Shown: positions 55,777 to 64,000 of the stretch, piece after piece | Layout of the letters: every line of letters begins with the position of its first letter | Position numbering within the stretch: position 1 is the first letter of the stretch | Origin: an uncultured Clostridia bacterium | Lineage (GTDB): Bacteria; Bacillota; Clostridia; Lachnospirales; Cellulosilyticaceae | Assembly: GCA_937921505.1 (NCBI GenBank) | Contig: CAKZUB010000032.1 | Span: forward strand, 1-64,000 | DNA length: 64,000 nt | Reading direction: 5' to 3' | Notes under the pieces: generated by a model | What the model was told of the DNA's origin: nothing | Database searches by the model: none | What the model saw: the letters and a program-made list of their open reading frames with translations, nothing else | Program-made: the position numbers and the translations under genes

Positions 55777-56046
55777 TTAGATTCTATGCATACTGTCAAA
55801 TATATCTTGATGTTGAAGTTTAATATCTACCTCAATAGCTTTACCTAAATCTGAAAGCTTGTCTACAAGTTCAATAAATTCTACATTGGTATAGGTTAGA
55901 TCTACGACCATTAGCATATTAAAATAGCCTTGTAAAATTGTTTGTGAAATATCTAAAATATTAACATTCTGATCGCTCAGAAGGGTACATACCTTTCCTA
56001 TAATGCCAACTTTATCTTTTCCAATAACTGTAATAATCCCTTTCAT
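55777..56046 (-). CDS. ACT-domain protein, UPF0237 family
   Basis: An 89-residue protein made of one ACT domain: MKGIITVIGKDKVGIIGKVCTLLSD at residues 1-25 contains the ligand-loop glycine and the first helix. UPF0237 proteins are likely amino-acid sensors related to GcvR. It is 13 bases after the FtsA-like gene and 58 bases before DUF711; the short gap contains a directly repeated TTTAGATTCTATG. Function is unproven. Confidence 0.9.
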   Translation of the reverse strand: MKGIITVIGKDKVGIIGKVCTLLSDQNVNILDISQTILQGYFNMLMVVDLTYTNVEFIELVDKLSDLGKAIEVDIKLQHQDIFDSMHRI

Positions 56047-56059
56047 TTCTAACCTCCTA

Positions 56060-58081
56060 TTATTTTTTCCAATAAATTTTCAGTGCATCTCCATCTTGTA
56101 AATTGTCTGTTAATGCAGCTGCTTGTCCATTTTTTAATAATTGTATTGTTCCTTGTGGCTTTGTGAGATCAAATGTAATATAGTCAAATATACTTGCAAG
56201 CATATAAGAAGTTTCTTTTGCTGGAAGTATGACAACTTCTCCATTAACAGTAATAAAAATTTGCTCTGCATCATTCTCTTTGTCAGAAGTTATTTGAGTA
56301 GTGTCCAATGATTTATTATACATCATTTCTTCATCCGCAGTTGCTGGAACATCATCAATTAAAATTGCATCTCCATTTCGAATCTTATAATCTAGCTCTA
56401 CTCTGCTTAAGTTAACCATTAGGATTTTGTTTTCATAGCTTATCGCAAGAAACTCAAGTAAATCTCCTAAATTATGAGGAGAAGTGACTTTTACATCATC
56501 ATTTTCTTTGATTTGATAATCTAGAGATACATAATCACCATTAACTAGTACAATGGGTATTGTAAATGCAGTACCATTAACAGAAACCTTAATGATATCT
56601 TTAACATATTGTGAAACAGCAGCTTGTCCGTCAACTCCTGGGGTTGCCTTTTCAACTTGTATTAAGTCTTCTTCAGTAAGCATGTCATTAATTGTAGCTT
56701 GTTTGCCATTTAACAGTATGTTTGCTGGAATACCATTTTCTCCTTTTAAACGCTGACGTTCTCCATTTAGTTTAAACATAAGGGTTTTCCCTTTTTTGGG
56801 AAAGATTTCAGTATGTTCAATACCTGCTGCAACTATTGCATCTAATATAGTAAGTTTTTTAGCATTGAGGAGATCTATTTTACGATCGTTTAAAGTAACA
56901 GTTGTGAGCTCATTATATCTGCTTTGCATGCTTGTAATACAAATCCCAAGCGGTGTAATCATTTGAGGTTCATTAATAACTTCTGCTTGATCAATAACAT
57001 TCACAACATTTTCTGCTGTTCTGAGTGCAACCCTTTCTGGAGCAATTTTTAAAAGCTTTGCCAAATTTTGCGTAACTGAAAGCATTTGACTTCCTCCACC
57101 TACACAAAATACTGCATTAGGAGAACTTTCACCATTTAATTCTAATATTTTATTTGCGATATTTTCAGTAAGCGTTTCTAAAGTAGGTAAAATAACTTGT
57201 CTTACTTCCTCTATAGTAACTTGATGCCTTATTCCCAATATATCATCAAATTCAATCATCTGGGATAAACTTAGCTGCTTTTTAATCTTTTCAGCAGTGT
57301 TAAAGTCAACCAAATATTGATGCAATATAGCCTCTGTCACTTCGTCTCCAGCTATAGGAATCATGCCATAGGCTACCACACTTCCACCTTTTGTAATCGC
57401 TATATCAGATGTTCCTGCTCCTATATCTACCAAAGCTAAATTGAGAAGTCTTAAATTATCTGGAATAACTGCATTGATAGCAGCTATAGGTTCTAATGTA
57501 AGATTGATAACTTTAAGTCCTGCTCTTTCTGTTACTGCATACAAACTATCAATCACCAGTTTAGGCAAAAAAGTCGCGATAATCTTTGCACTTATGCTTG
57601 TCCCCTTATGTCCTTCTAAACTAGTTATAATATAACCATCTAAATAGTAATTAATAACTGAATAAGCAACACAAAAATAATCCATTTTAGAACTTATTTT
57701 TTGTTGTTCCTCTTTTGCCTTTTCTACACCATAAAGTTCTAAGTTATGTACATCAGATAATGTAAACTCTTGAACCTCTTCATAGGTATTATCAACAGAT
57801 ACAATCTGTGTGCTAAGAGCCCTTCCCGCTGCCGCAATTGCAACATCCGTTAACTGCGTACTTAGTTTTTGCTCTAAAGCTGTTTTTACTTGATAAACTG
57901 CTCGAGATACTTTTTGTATATCATGAATTTGCCCATCTAGCATAGCTCTTTCTTCATGCTCTATACTTTCATATGCTAAAATAACAAATTTATTATTTTC
58001 TTTATAGCCTACAGTGCCTATAATCGTTCTTGTACCAATATCAAGTCCAAAAATCAATTCTTCATTTGTATAACGTCCCAC
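56060..58081 (-). CDS. FtsA/PilM-like actin ATPase with beta-grasp-like tail repeats
   Basis: A 673-residue actin-superfamily protein. Residues about 1-400 follow FtsA: phosphate-1 LIFGLDIGTRTIIGTVGY, phosphate-2 ALVDIGAGTSDIAITKGG, adenosine site VFCVGGGSQM. True FtsA ends near 420 with an amphipathic membrane helix. Here about 250 more residues form several similar modules, each with a strand of the type VNG(x)n, a helix and a DGD or NDD turn (for example near NGERQRLKGENG, VNGTAFTIPIVLVNGD, VNGEVVILP, and the end LQDGDALKIYW). They resemble ThiS/SLBB beta-grasp folds. GTG at 58081 follows GGAGG. It is not in a dcw cluster, so it is probably not the main FtsA. Confidence 0.82.
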   Translation of the reverse strand: MGRYTNEELIFGLDIGTRTIIGTVGYKENNKFVILAYESIEHEERAMLDGQIHDIQKVSRAVYQVKTALEQKLSTQLTDVAIAAAGRALSTQIVSVDNTYEEVQEFTLSDVHNLELYGVEKAKEEQQKISSKMDYFCVAYSVINYYLDGYIITSLEGHKGTSISAKIIATFLPKLVIDSLYAVTERAGLKVINLTLEPIAAINAVIPDNLRLLNLALVDIGAGTSDIAITKGGSVVAYGMIPIAGDEVTEAILHQYLVDFNTAEKIKKQLSLSQMIEFDDILGIRHQVTIEEVRQVILPTLETLTENIANKILELNGESSPNAVFCVGGGSQMLSVTQNLAKLLKIAPERVALRTAENVVNVIDQAEVINEPQMITPLGICITSMQSRYNELTTVTLNDRKIDLLNAKKLTILDAIVAAGIEHTEIFPKKGKTLMFKLNGERQRLKGENGIPANILLNGKQATINDMLTEEDLIQVEKATPGVDGQAAVSQYVKDIIKVSVNGTAFTIPIVLVNGDYVSLDYQIKENDDVKVTSPHNLGDLLEFLAISYENKILMVNLSRVELDYKIRNGDAILIDDVPATADEEMMYNKSLDTTQITSDKENDAEQIFITVNGEVVILPAKETSYMLASIFDYITFDLTKPQGTIQLLKNGQAAALTDNLQDGDALKIYWKK

Positions 58082-58092
58082 ATTAACGCCTC

Positions 58093-59001
58093 CTACTCTC
58101 TAAGTATACTTTGCATTAACCTAACATGAATTTTAGGATGTATTGTGTTAATATAACAGTGTGTTGCAAGTTCAAAGCCAGCCCACTGGGTAAGCCTTGG
58201 AATAATCTTAATATGAAAGTGATAATCTAGAGAATTATGAAGCCCTCCACTCATAAAGCAGATATTAAACTCACAATTTTGCTTGAGCTTATCATAAGCT
58301 GATAAAAGTATTTTTAACAACTCACCTGCTGATTCAAGTTCTTGAGGTTGTAAATCTCCATAATGCTTTCTATGCACTTTAGGCACTAACCATGTTTCAT
58401 GTTCAAATTCCGAAGGTGTAGGTGCTATGGCTATCCATGTATCATTTTCAAAAATAACATCTTCCTTCTTAGTTTCTTGCAATTTGTGACATAGATAACA
58501 TTTTTTCGCCCAATCTTGATAGGCATTGTAATGTTCATACTGGTGCAGCATCTGATAAGGAATTTGACTTAGTGCAACAATTTGCCAATGCGAGTGACTA
58601 ATACTCGCGCCAGCGCTTTTTCCATAATTTTTAAAGATTTGAATAAATCCAATCTTAGGATCCTGAGCAATTTGCCTCCACCTTGTTTGCATTGCATCAA
58701 GAAGTATATGCCAATGTGGAGTCGTGAAATCTTTTGGACATTCTAGGTGTCTTGATGTATCTATAACAACATCATGAACCCCATAAAGCCCTTGGTTATA
58801 GCTGCATATAGGATACTTATTATTAACTATTTTTACTAAAAAATCATTTTCTTGTTTGACTTCAAGATGTACCTGTTCAATATCTGATTCATGCCCAGGG
58901 CAAAAAGGACATGAATCAGAACGCTCATTAATAGAGGGCCTAGCTTTTCTATTTTCAGCAATGATACAGTTTTTGATCAAATAATAATCTTCATCTATCA
59001 T
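58093..59001 (-). CDS. GalT-like HIT-superfamily nucleotidyltransferase
   Basis: A 302-residue protein resembling galactose-1-phosphate uridylyltransferase. The zinc cysteines are in CPFCPG near residue 32. The active-site-like HSHWQ (His-x-His-x-Gln) lies in SGASISHSHWQIV near residue 140. A second HIT half carries ETWLVPKVHRKHYGD and DYHFHIKIIPR. There is no galK or galE nearby, and the downstream genes are an actin-like and an amino-acid-related pair, so the substrate may be another sugar nucleotide. It is the first gene of the six-gene run. Confidence 0.83.
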   Translation of the reverse strand: MIDEDYYLIKNCIIAENRKARPSINERSDSCPFCPGHESDIEQVHLEVKQENDFLVKIVNNKYPICSYNQGLYGVHDVVIDTSRHLECPKDFTTPHWHILLDAMQTRWRQIAQDPKIGFIQIFKNYGKSAGASISHSHWQIVALSQIPYQMLHQYEHYNAYQDWAKKCYLCHKLQETKKEDVIFENDTWIAIAPTPSEFEHETWLVPKVHRKHYGDLQPQELESAGELLKILLSAYDKLKQNCEFNICFMSGGLHNSLDYHFHIKIIPRLTQWAGFELATHCYINTIHPKIHVRLMQSILRE

Positions 59002-59070
59002 AAGATTTTTTGCCTTTCTTTTTTATCATTTTACTATATCCTTTATTAAATGAAAAGTAATAATATTAAT

Positions 59071-59107
59071 AAAACCAAGAAGTAGCCTACTTAATCAGCA
59101 GACTACT
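59071..59107 (-). terminator. Terminator of the peptide-binding lipoprotein gene
   Basis: On the minus strand an 11-bp stem (AGTAGTCTGCT with AGTAGGCTACT) includes two G-U pairs, then TTGGTTTT. On the plus strand the same pairs would be A-C mismatches, so it works leftward only. Confidence 0.75.
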
Positions 59108-60713
59108 CAATCATCCATTCTTCTACATTTGCAAAAATATTTAATGGTGTTAGTTTAATTGAGCCACCTATTTTATCCTTAGTAATAAGTACCTTTCTCT
59201 TAAAAAACAAACTAATATAAGGGTTTTCTTGTGAAAAATACTGTTGAAATTTAGCATACGTATGAATATTTGATCCTTCTGTTGCTAAGAATGCTTGCTG
59301 TAACAACTCATCCATTTTTTCATCTTTGTAATTAATATAATTTTCACCACTAATTATCTTACTTGAATGAAGTGCAAAACTTAAATCAAGCGCATAAGAC
59401 AGCTGCCATCCTCCTAAAAAAGCATCATATTGTTTTGTTTCTATTCGTGATAAATAAATATCTCTTTCTACTACTTCCACATTAACTTCAATACCAATAT
59501 CTTTATACATCCGCTTTATCTCATCGGCTATTTTAATTCTATCTTTATTTTCGGCGTTCACTAAAAGATTAAAAGAAAAAGGAATATCATTTTTAGTTAT
59601 GAGCCCACTTTTACTATCTCGCTCATAGCCTTCTTGTGTTAAAAGCAATTTTGCCTTTTCTTTATCATGTTCTTGAATCTTTAAAGTTTTATCGTATAAG
59701 TACGATGATGGACTAATAGGTGTATCTGTTACAAGCGCATGATCTAAATAATATAAATAGACCATTTTTTGCCTATCTAATGCATAAAGCATTGCCCTTC
59801 GTACATTACTGTTTTGAAACATAACTTTATTAAAATTAAGTCCCATAAACTCATATATATTAGAAGTGAACTCATAAGATTTTGAAGATTTGTCACTCGC
59901 ATACTTACCCCATTCAGTAATATTGGTATAAACAACATCGATTAAATTTTGCTTAAAAGAATGTAAGCTACTTTCTTCATCCGGGATAATACTCACTTCT
60001 ATTTCTTCAATATGCGGTGTCCCTTTAAAATAATGATTATTAACTCCAAGCTTAATATGTTTAAGAGGTGTCATTGATTTAAAAAGATAAGGTCCTGAAC
60101 CAATAGGAATAATACTTAGCGCATCACTTTCGGCTACATCATAAATGTGCTGAGGAATAATGGGAAAAAATAGAGTTTGTAAAATACTGCTAAAAGGCTG
60201 TCTATATAAAATTTTCATTGTTGTATCATCTAGTTTTTCTAAACTTGCAACATTCTCAATTGCTTGTCTGTAGGGGCTATCGGGTATTTTTTGAATTTGC
60301 TGCAGTGTAAAAATAACATCATCTGTTGTGAGTGGCATCCCATCATGCCAGTTAATATCGTGATTTAATGTGATAGTAATAGCAGTATTATTTTCATTAA
60401 GCATCCATGAATGTGCTATGTTAGCACTTATTGTCCCATTTTCTTCAATATTAACAAGAGGGCTAAATAATAAATACAATGTTTGCTGTACATTATCTTG
60501 CGTATTGTAGAGCGGATTAAGTGTTGTTGGAACGTTCATTGCAATAGTCATCTTATTTTCTGAAGGTTTGTTGTCATTATTTGTGCGTGATAGTTCCTGA
60601 GTTGGTATATTATTAACAGGTTCATCTCTAACAACCATGTTAATAGTTCCACAACCCATACATAAAGTTAAAGTAACTAAGCTAACAACGAGCATCTTAT
60701 AACCTTTAATCAT
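59103..60713 (-). CDS. ABC-type peptide-binding lipoprotein (SBP family 5)
   Basis: An extracytoplasmic solute-binding protein of 536 residues, family DppA/OppA. It has a lipoprotein signal with lipobox LCMGC near residue 21 and family motifs INWHDGMPLTTDDVIFTLQQ at about 120-139 and NVRRAMLYALDRQKMV. It probably binds peptides or nickel-like chelates, but the ligand is unknown. No permease or ATPase genes follow, so it must use components encoded elsewhere. It is coupled to the lytic transglycosylase gene upstream (15-base gap), consistent with murein-peptide uptake (inference). Confidence 0.9.
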   Translation of the reverse strand: MIKGYKMLVVSLVTLTLCMGCGTINMVVRDEPVNNIPTQELSRTNNDNKPSENKMTIAMNVPTTLNPLYNTQDNVQQTLYLLFSPLVNIEENGTISANIAHSWMLNENNTAITITLNHDINWHDGMPLTTDDVIFTLQQIQKIPDSPYRQAIENVASLEKLDDTTMKILYRQPFSSILQTLFFPIIPQHIYDVAESDALSIIPIGSGPYLFKSMTPLKHIKLGVNNHYFKGTPHIEEIEVSIIPDEESSLHSFKQNLIDVVYTNITEWGKYASDKSSKSYEFTSNIYEFMGLNFNKVMFQNSNVRRAMLYALDRQKMVYLYYLDHALVTDTPISPSSYLYDKTLKIQEHDKEKAKLLLTQEGYERDSKSGLITKNDIPFSFNLLVNAENKDRIKIADEIKRMYKDIGIEVNVEVVERDIYLSRIETKQYDAFLGGWQLSYALDLSFALHSSKIISGENYINYKDEKMDELLQQAFLATEGSNIHTYAKFQQYFSQENPYISLFFKRKVLITKDKIGGSIKLTPLNIFANVEEWMIE

Positions 60714-60728
60714 CTTACTATTTCCTCC

Positions 60729-61280
60729 TTAGTACCTATATAAAAATTTATAGAACTTGTAATGCAAGTTAACACGCTTTACATATAAGCTTGTTTCTTT
60801 AAAAGGGATAACATCCAATGATTTGCCATCTTGACTATATTCTGGATTTCTTCGCCACTTGGCTACATTACCAGTTCCAGCATTATATGCAGCTAGTGCT
60901 AAATCAACATTATCATCATATTGTCTAATGAGTTTAGACATATACCAGCATCCAATCTGTATATTCACATGTGGTTTAAAAAGCACCTCATGACTATAGT
61001 TTTTAATAGCAATTTGCTCAGCTCCCCATGCTCCAGTTTTATCCATAATTTGCATAAGTCCTTTTGCTCCGCTTCGCGATATGGCATGTGGGTCATATTT
61101 ACTCTCTGTCTTCATAATAGCATAAATAAGAAGCGGGTCCACTTCGTACTCCTTGGCGTATTTATATACGATCTCTTTATACTTTTGAGGATATAGACTA
61201 TAAATACCTATGACAATTAAACTTATACAGATGATTATCTTTGTTATCAGTTTTATTTTAACTATTTTTTTCAAAACCAA
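60729..61280 (-). CDS. Lytic murein transglycosylase (SLT domain)
   Basis: A cell-wall enzyme that cleaves the glycan strand and forms 1,6-anhydro-MurNAc ends. The 183-residue protein has an N-terminal membrane anchor (IIICISLIVIGIYSLYP) and one SLT domain. The catalytic Glu is in IMKTESKYDP (about residue 59), followed by SGAKGLMQIM and AAYNAGTGNVAKW. Single-domain anchored versions are common in Clostridia downstream of coaE and polA. It starts 6 bases after coaE. Confidence 0.94.
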   Translation of the reverse strand: MVLKKIVKIKLITKIIICISLIVIGIYSLYPQKYKEIVYKYAKEYEVDPLLIYAIMKTESKYDPHAISRSGAKGLMQIMDKTGAWGAEQIAIKNYSHEVLFKPHVNIQIGCWYMSKLIRQYDDNVDLALAAYNAGTGNVAKWRRNPEYSQDGKSLDVIPFKETSLYVKRVNLHYKFYKFLYRY

Positions 61281-61286
61281 AACCCC

Positions 61287-61880
61287 TTATAAATGAACTA
61301 ATAATTTTTTTATCTGTCCTCTAGTCTCTTCAAGAGATAAACTATTATCTATTATTTCATCTGCTATCTGGGTAAATTCTTCCCATTTCTTCTGAGCTTT
61401 AAACCGCTCTAATATTTGTTGTTTAGTTAATCCTTGTCTTTTCATAATACGAGGTATTCTTATCGCATCATCAGCATATACAGCAATCACTTTGTCGGTT
61501 AAACGCTCAAGACCAATTTCTATCAAAAGAGCAGCGTCAATAATAACAAGTTCAAAATTCCCATCTTGTCTGGCACTCTCAATTTGTCTTTTTACTTCAT
61601 TATAGATTAATGGATGTGTGATGCAATTAAGAAGCTGTAACTTTTTCGGGTCACTAAACACTATTTCTCCTAATTTTTGTCTTATAATATTGCCACCTTT
61701 GGATAAAATACAAGATCCAAATGCACTGATAATAGGTTGATATGCAGCATGCCCCTTAAGTAAAAGATCATGCCCTATCTCATCTGCTGAAATAATAAAG
61801 GTTTTTTTATAGTGCTTAATAAGCGAAACAACTGTTGTCTTACCAACACCTATTCCTCCAACTATTCCTATAACTTTCAT
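61287..61880 (-). CDS. coaE: Dephospho-CoA kinase
   Basis: The last step of coenzyme A synthesis. The 197-residue kinase has a P-loop IGIVGGIGVGKTTVVSLI at residues 3-20 and the family segments ISADEIGHDLL, TNPL-like THPLIY, and a lid with RIMKRQGLT. It is 10 bases after polA, the usual order polA-coaE in Bacillota, and before the transglycosylase. Confidence 0.96.
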   Translation of the reverse strand: MKVIGIVGGIGVGKTTVVSLIKHYKKTFIISADEIGHDLLLKGHAAYQPIISAFGSCILSKGGNIIRQKLGEIVFSDPKKLQLLNCITHPLIYNEVKRQIESARQDGNFELVIIDAALLIEIGLERLTDKVIAVYADDAIRIPRIMKRQGLTKQQILERFKAQKKWEEFTQIADEIIDNSLSLEETRGQIKKLLVHL

Positions 61881-61890
61881 ACACCATCTC

Positions 61891-64000
61891 CTACTTTGTT
61901 TCTAACCAATTATTCCCCTGATGCACATCTACACTTAGTGGAACAAGCAGCTGTGCTGCATTTTCCATTTCATATTTGAGTAAACTTTTAACTGTCTCTA
62001 TTTCTGTTTTATGTGTCTCAATGAGCAGTTCATCATGCACAGTTAAAATCAGTTTAGATTGCATACAATTTTCTTTTAATTTATGATAGACTTTCACCAT
62101 AGCTATTTTAATAATATCTGCTGATGTCCCTTGAATAGGCGTATTCATAGCTACTCGCTTTCCGAATTCTCTCATATTATGATTGCTTGCTAATATTTCT
62201 GGAATCTCTCTTTTTCTATGAAACAATGTTGTTACATAACCTTTTTGCATAGCAAAGTCAATAGTAGCGTCAAGATAATATTTTACACTTGGATATTTTT
62301 CAAAATATCCTTCTATATATTTTTGAGCAGCCTTTTGAGTAATCTTCAAATCTTCTGCTAACGAAAATGCACTGATTCCATATACAATGCCAAAGTTAAC
62401 TGCTTTAGCATTACTTCTTTGAAGGGATGTTACTTCTTCAAAAGGAACATTAAACACTTGCGATGCCGTTAAAGCATGTATATCAATATTGTTTTTAAAA
62501 GCATCTATAAGTATTGTGTCATCCGCCATATGAGCTAACACTCTCAGCTCTATTTGAGAGTAATCGCCATCTAAAAATACGTAGTCATCTGAGGATGGAA
62601 TAAACATCTTTCTAATCCTTTTTCCCATTTCAAATTTAATTGGAATGTTTTGAAGGTTAGGTTCCGTGCTGCTTAACCGCCCTGTAGCTGTAATCGTTTG
62701 ATTAAATGTAGAATGGATTTTTTGATCTTGTCCTAACACATTGATAAGTCCATCGACATAGGTAGACTTAAGCTTAATATATTGTCTATATTCAAGGATT
62801 TTCTGAACTATAGGATATTCATTTTTTAATGTTTCTAAAATTTCTGCTGCAGTTGAATAGCCAGTTTTAGTCTTTTTACCAGAAGGAAGCTTCATTTTTT
62901 CAAATAATACAACTCCTAGCTGTTTAGGAGAGTTAATATTAAAAGTTTCTTCCGCTTCATTGTAAATTTCTTTTGAGATATTATCAATAAGCAACTGAAG
63001 TTCCACGCCATATTCTTCTAAGTTTTTTACATCTACTGTAATACCTTGTATCTCCATATTAAATAAAACTTCGATGAGCGGCATTTCTATCTCATAAAAG
63101 AGTTTATCCATGTTAGATTCAACCATCTTTTCATGCATGATGCGTCTAGATTCCCTGGTAATATAGGCTCTCTTGCCAAGGTTCATCATTCTAATGTCTT
63201 TTTCTAGGTCTTGCCATTTTCTTTGCGACTTACCTTTACCTAATAGATCTTCTAGGGATACAATTGCACAGTCTCCTAAAAAGATCTCCTGAATTTCTGC
63301 AATATCGTAGGTAGGACTTGTAGGATGCAGCAAATAAGCGGCAATAAAGGTATCAAACACTACGCCTTCAGCTTGTATATTAAATGTCCTATAGAGTTGA
63401 TGTCTAAGAAGCTTACTATCATGAATAATTTTGTAATACATATCACTTGTAAAAAGTTTTTCAATGAGCTTCACACTCTCGCTATCAGTCACATTTGCTT
63501 CAAAGTATCCTATTTGATTTTCAGTACAACAAACAAACCCAAATATCGTCTCTTCAATATAATAGCTTATTCCTATTTCTTGATGCTTAAGTGTCTCTAA
63601 GAAATCGGAAAAAGCTTGCTTATCCCAACAAGTAATATCTAACTGCTTTTGTTCTTGTCTTTTAGCTGTTCTTGGTAACTTATTAACTAAAGATTTAAAT
63701 TCCAATTCTTTAAATACTTCATAAGCTTCTTCACTCAAGGTTAAATCATATTTAAAATCGTCCCACTCATAATTAAGCGGGACATCACAAACAATCGTTG
63801 CAAGCATTTTACTGTCTCTTGCATCGTTTGCATAGATTATTAAATTTTCTTTTAACTTTTTTTGTGTTATATGGTCAATGTTGTCTAAAAGATTCTCAAT
63901 ACTTCCATACTCTTTAATTAATTTAATAGCTGTTTTTTCTCCAATTCCTGGAACTCCTTTAATATTATCTGATGGATCTCCCATAAGTCCTTTAACATCA
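61891..64000 (-). CDS. polA: DNA polymerase I (5' end outside window)
   Basis: A repair and Okazaki-fragment polymerase, incomplete at the right edge: the frame stays open through the last base, so an ATG at 63984 is only internal. Visible parts are the end of the 5' nuclease domain (GDPSDNIKGVPGIGEKTA), a degenerate 3'-5' exonuclease-like domain, and the polymerase domain with GRLSSTEPNLQNIP, DYSQIELRVLAHMADD, RSNAKAVNFGIVYGIS and the catalytic VHDELLIE. The exonuclease metal motif DxE is missing (GISYYIEE in its place), so proofreading is probably absent, as in many Bacillota PolA. Confidence 0.95.
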   Translation of the reverse strand, partial: DVKGLMGDPSDNIKGVPGIGEKTAIKLIKEYGSIENLLDNIDHITQKKLKENLIIYANDARDSKMLATIVCDVPLNYEWDDFKYDLTLSEEAYEVFKELEFKSLVNKLPRTAKRQEQKQLDITCWDKQAFSDFLETLKHQEIGISYYIEETIFGFVCCTENQIGYFEANVTDSESVKLIEKLFTSDMYYKIIHDSKLLRHQLYRTFNIQAEGVVFDTFIAAYLLHPTSPTYDIAEIQEIFLGDCAIVSLEDLLGKGKSQRKWQDLEKDIRMMNLGKRAYITRESRRIMHEKMVESNMDKLFYEIEMPLIEVLFNMEIQGITVDVKNLEEYGVELQLLIDNISKEIYNEAEETFNINSPKQLGVVLFEKMKLPSGKKTKTGYSTAAEILETLKNEYPIVQKILEYRQYIKLKSTYVDGLINVLGQDQKIHSTFNQTITATGRLSSTEPNLQNIPIKFEMGKRIRKMFIPSSDDYVFLDGDYSQIELRVLAHMADDTILIDAFKNNIDIHALTASQVFNVPFEEVTSLQRSNAKAVNFGIVYGISAFSLAEDLKITQKAAQKYIEGYFEKYPSVKYYLDATIDFAMQKGYVTTLFHRKREIPEILASNHNMREFGKRVAMNTPIQGTSADIIKIAMVKVYHKLKENCMQSKLILTVHDELLIETHKTEIETVKSLLKYEMENAAQLLVPLSVDVHQGNNWLETK

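Noticed and set aside
55741..55790. Short direct repeat TTTAGATTCTATG before the ACT gene end
   Set aside because: There are two short copies only, in AT-rich sequence, with no array or transposon features. It is not CRISPR.
56060..58081. Calling the actin-like gene ftsA
   Set aside because: The C-terminal membrane helix is replaced by a long repeat tail and there is no ftsZ or dcw context.
1..64000. Prophage, insertion sequence, CRISPR or defence island
   Set aside because: No transposase, integrase, repeat-spacer array or defence-type gene was found. Gene content and composition look uniformly chromosomal.

Overview
The window is AT-rich DNA from a Gram-positive, rod-shaped, endospore-forming anaerobe of the Clostridia. 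A relative of the Lachnospiraceae or Cellulosilyticum is my best guess. The evidence is a GPR spore protease, an rnfCDGEAB operon, MinCDE together with MreBCD/RodA/PBP2, a tyrosyl T-box leader, an L27 protein with a cleavable N-terminus plus its Prp protease, and clostridial gene orders (comEC-holA-rpsT-gpr; mreBCD-pbp2-minCDE-rodA-mgsA-TIGR03960-TIGR03936-rng-rplU-prp-rpmA-obgE). The window is almost entirely core chromosome. I see no insertion sequences, prophage, CRISPR array, rRNA or tRNA genes.

Layout. 0-8.8 kb: gpr and rpsT are divergent, with a sigma-G-like and a sigma-A promoter. A leftward run comEA / response regulator / histidine kinase / GerMN lipoprotein / comEC / holA combines DNA uptake, envelope sensing and replication. 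8.9-14.6 kb: dacF (rightward) faces the leftward run obgE-yhbY, nadD-yqeK fusion, CaCA antiporter, rsfS. 14.6-30.1 kb: the cell-shape and ribosome cluster, read leftward as radC, mreBCD, a very large PBP2, minCDE, rodA, mgsA, a small membrane protein, two radical-SAM-associated genes, rng, rplU-prp-rpmA, ending in three successive terminators of which two lie in a 77-bp tandem duplication. 30.1-36.7 kb: DUF4321-maf, the six-gene Rnf operon and a stand-alone GHKL ATPase. 36.8-40.3 kb: serC-serA and argF, the latter with a candidate arginine operator on its promoter. 40.3-46.8 kb: a leftward run of M14 peptidase, radical SAM, M23 peptidase, phosphoesterase, rRNA methyltransferase, pseudouridine synthase and HAD phosphatase. 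46.9-49.9 kb: DUF378 and a small P-loop protein (rightward), then glgX (leftward). 50-51.6 kb: T-box-controlled tyrS. 51.6-59 kb: a six-gene leftward run of GalT-like protein, FtsA-like protein, ACT protein, PFL/DUF711, pepD and AI-2E permease. 59-64 kb: polA (cut by the window edge), coaE, lytic transglycosylase and a peptide-binding lipoprotein.

How the genes work together. Envelope growth dominates: MreBCD/RodA/PBP2 build the side wall, MinCDE places the septum, and DacF, the transglycosylase and the M23 and M14 peptidases trim or recycle peptidoglycan. Rnf couples ferredoxin:NAD+ chemistry to an ion gradient. Many genes start at GTG or TTG or have misleading upstream in-frame starts; I chose starts by Shine-Dalgarno position and state where I did so.

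The points most worth a second look are: a methylglyoxal synthase with alanine at the catalytic-base position; an FtsA-like actin with a tail of beta-grasp-like repeats; a response regulator-kinase-GerMN lipoprotein module arranged like actinobacterial MtrA-MtrB-LpqB; an 84-residue membrane protein at the usual SpoIVFA/M23 position; the duplicated terminator; and a kinase-less GHKL ATPase next to rnf. I did not find a clearly new multi-gene system.
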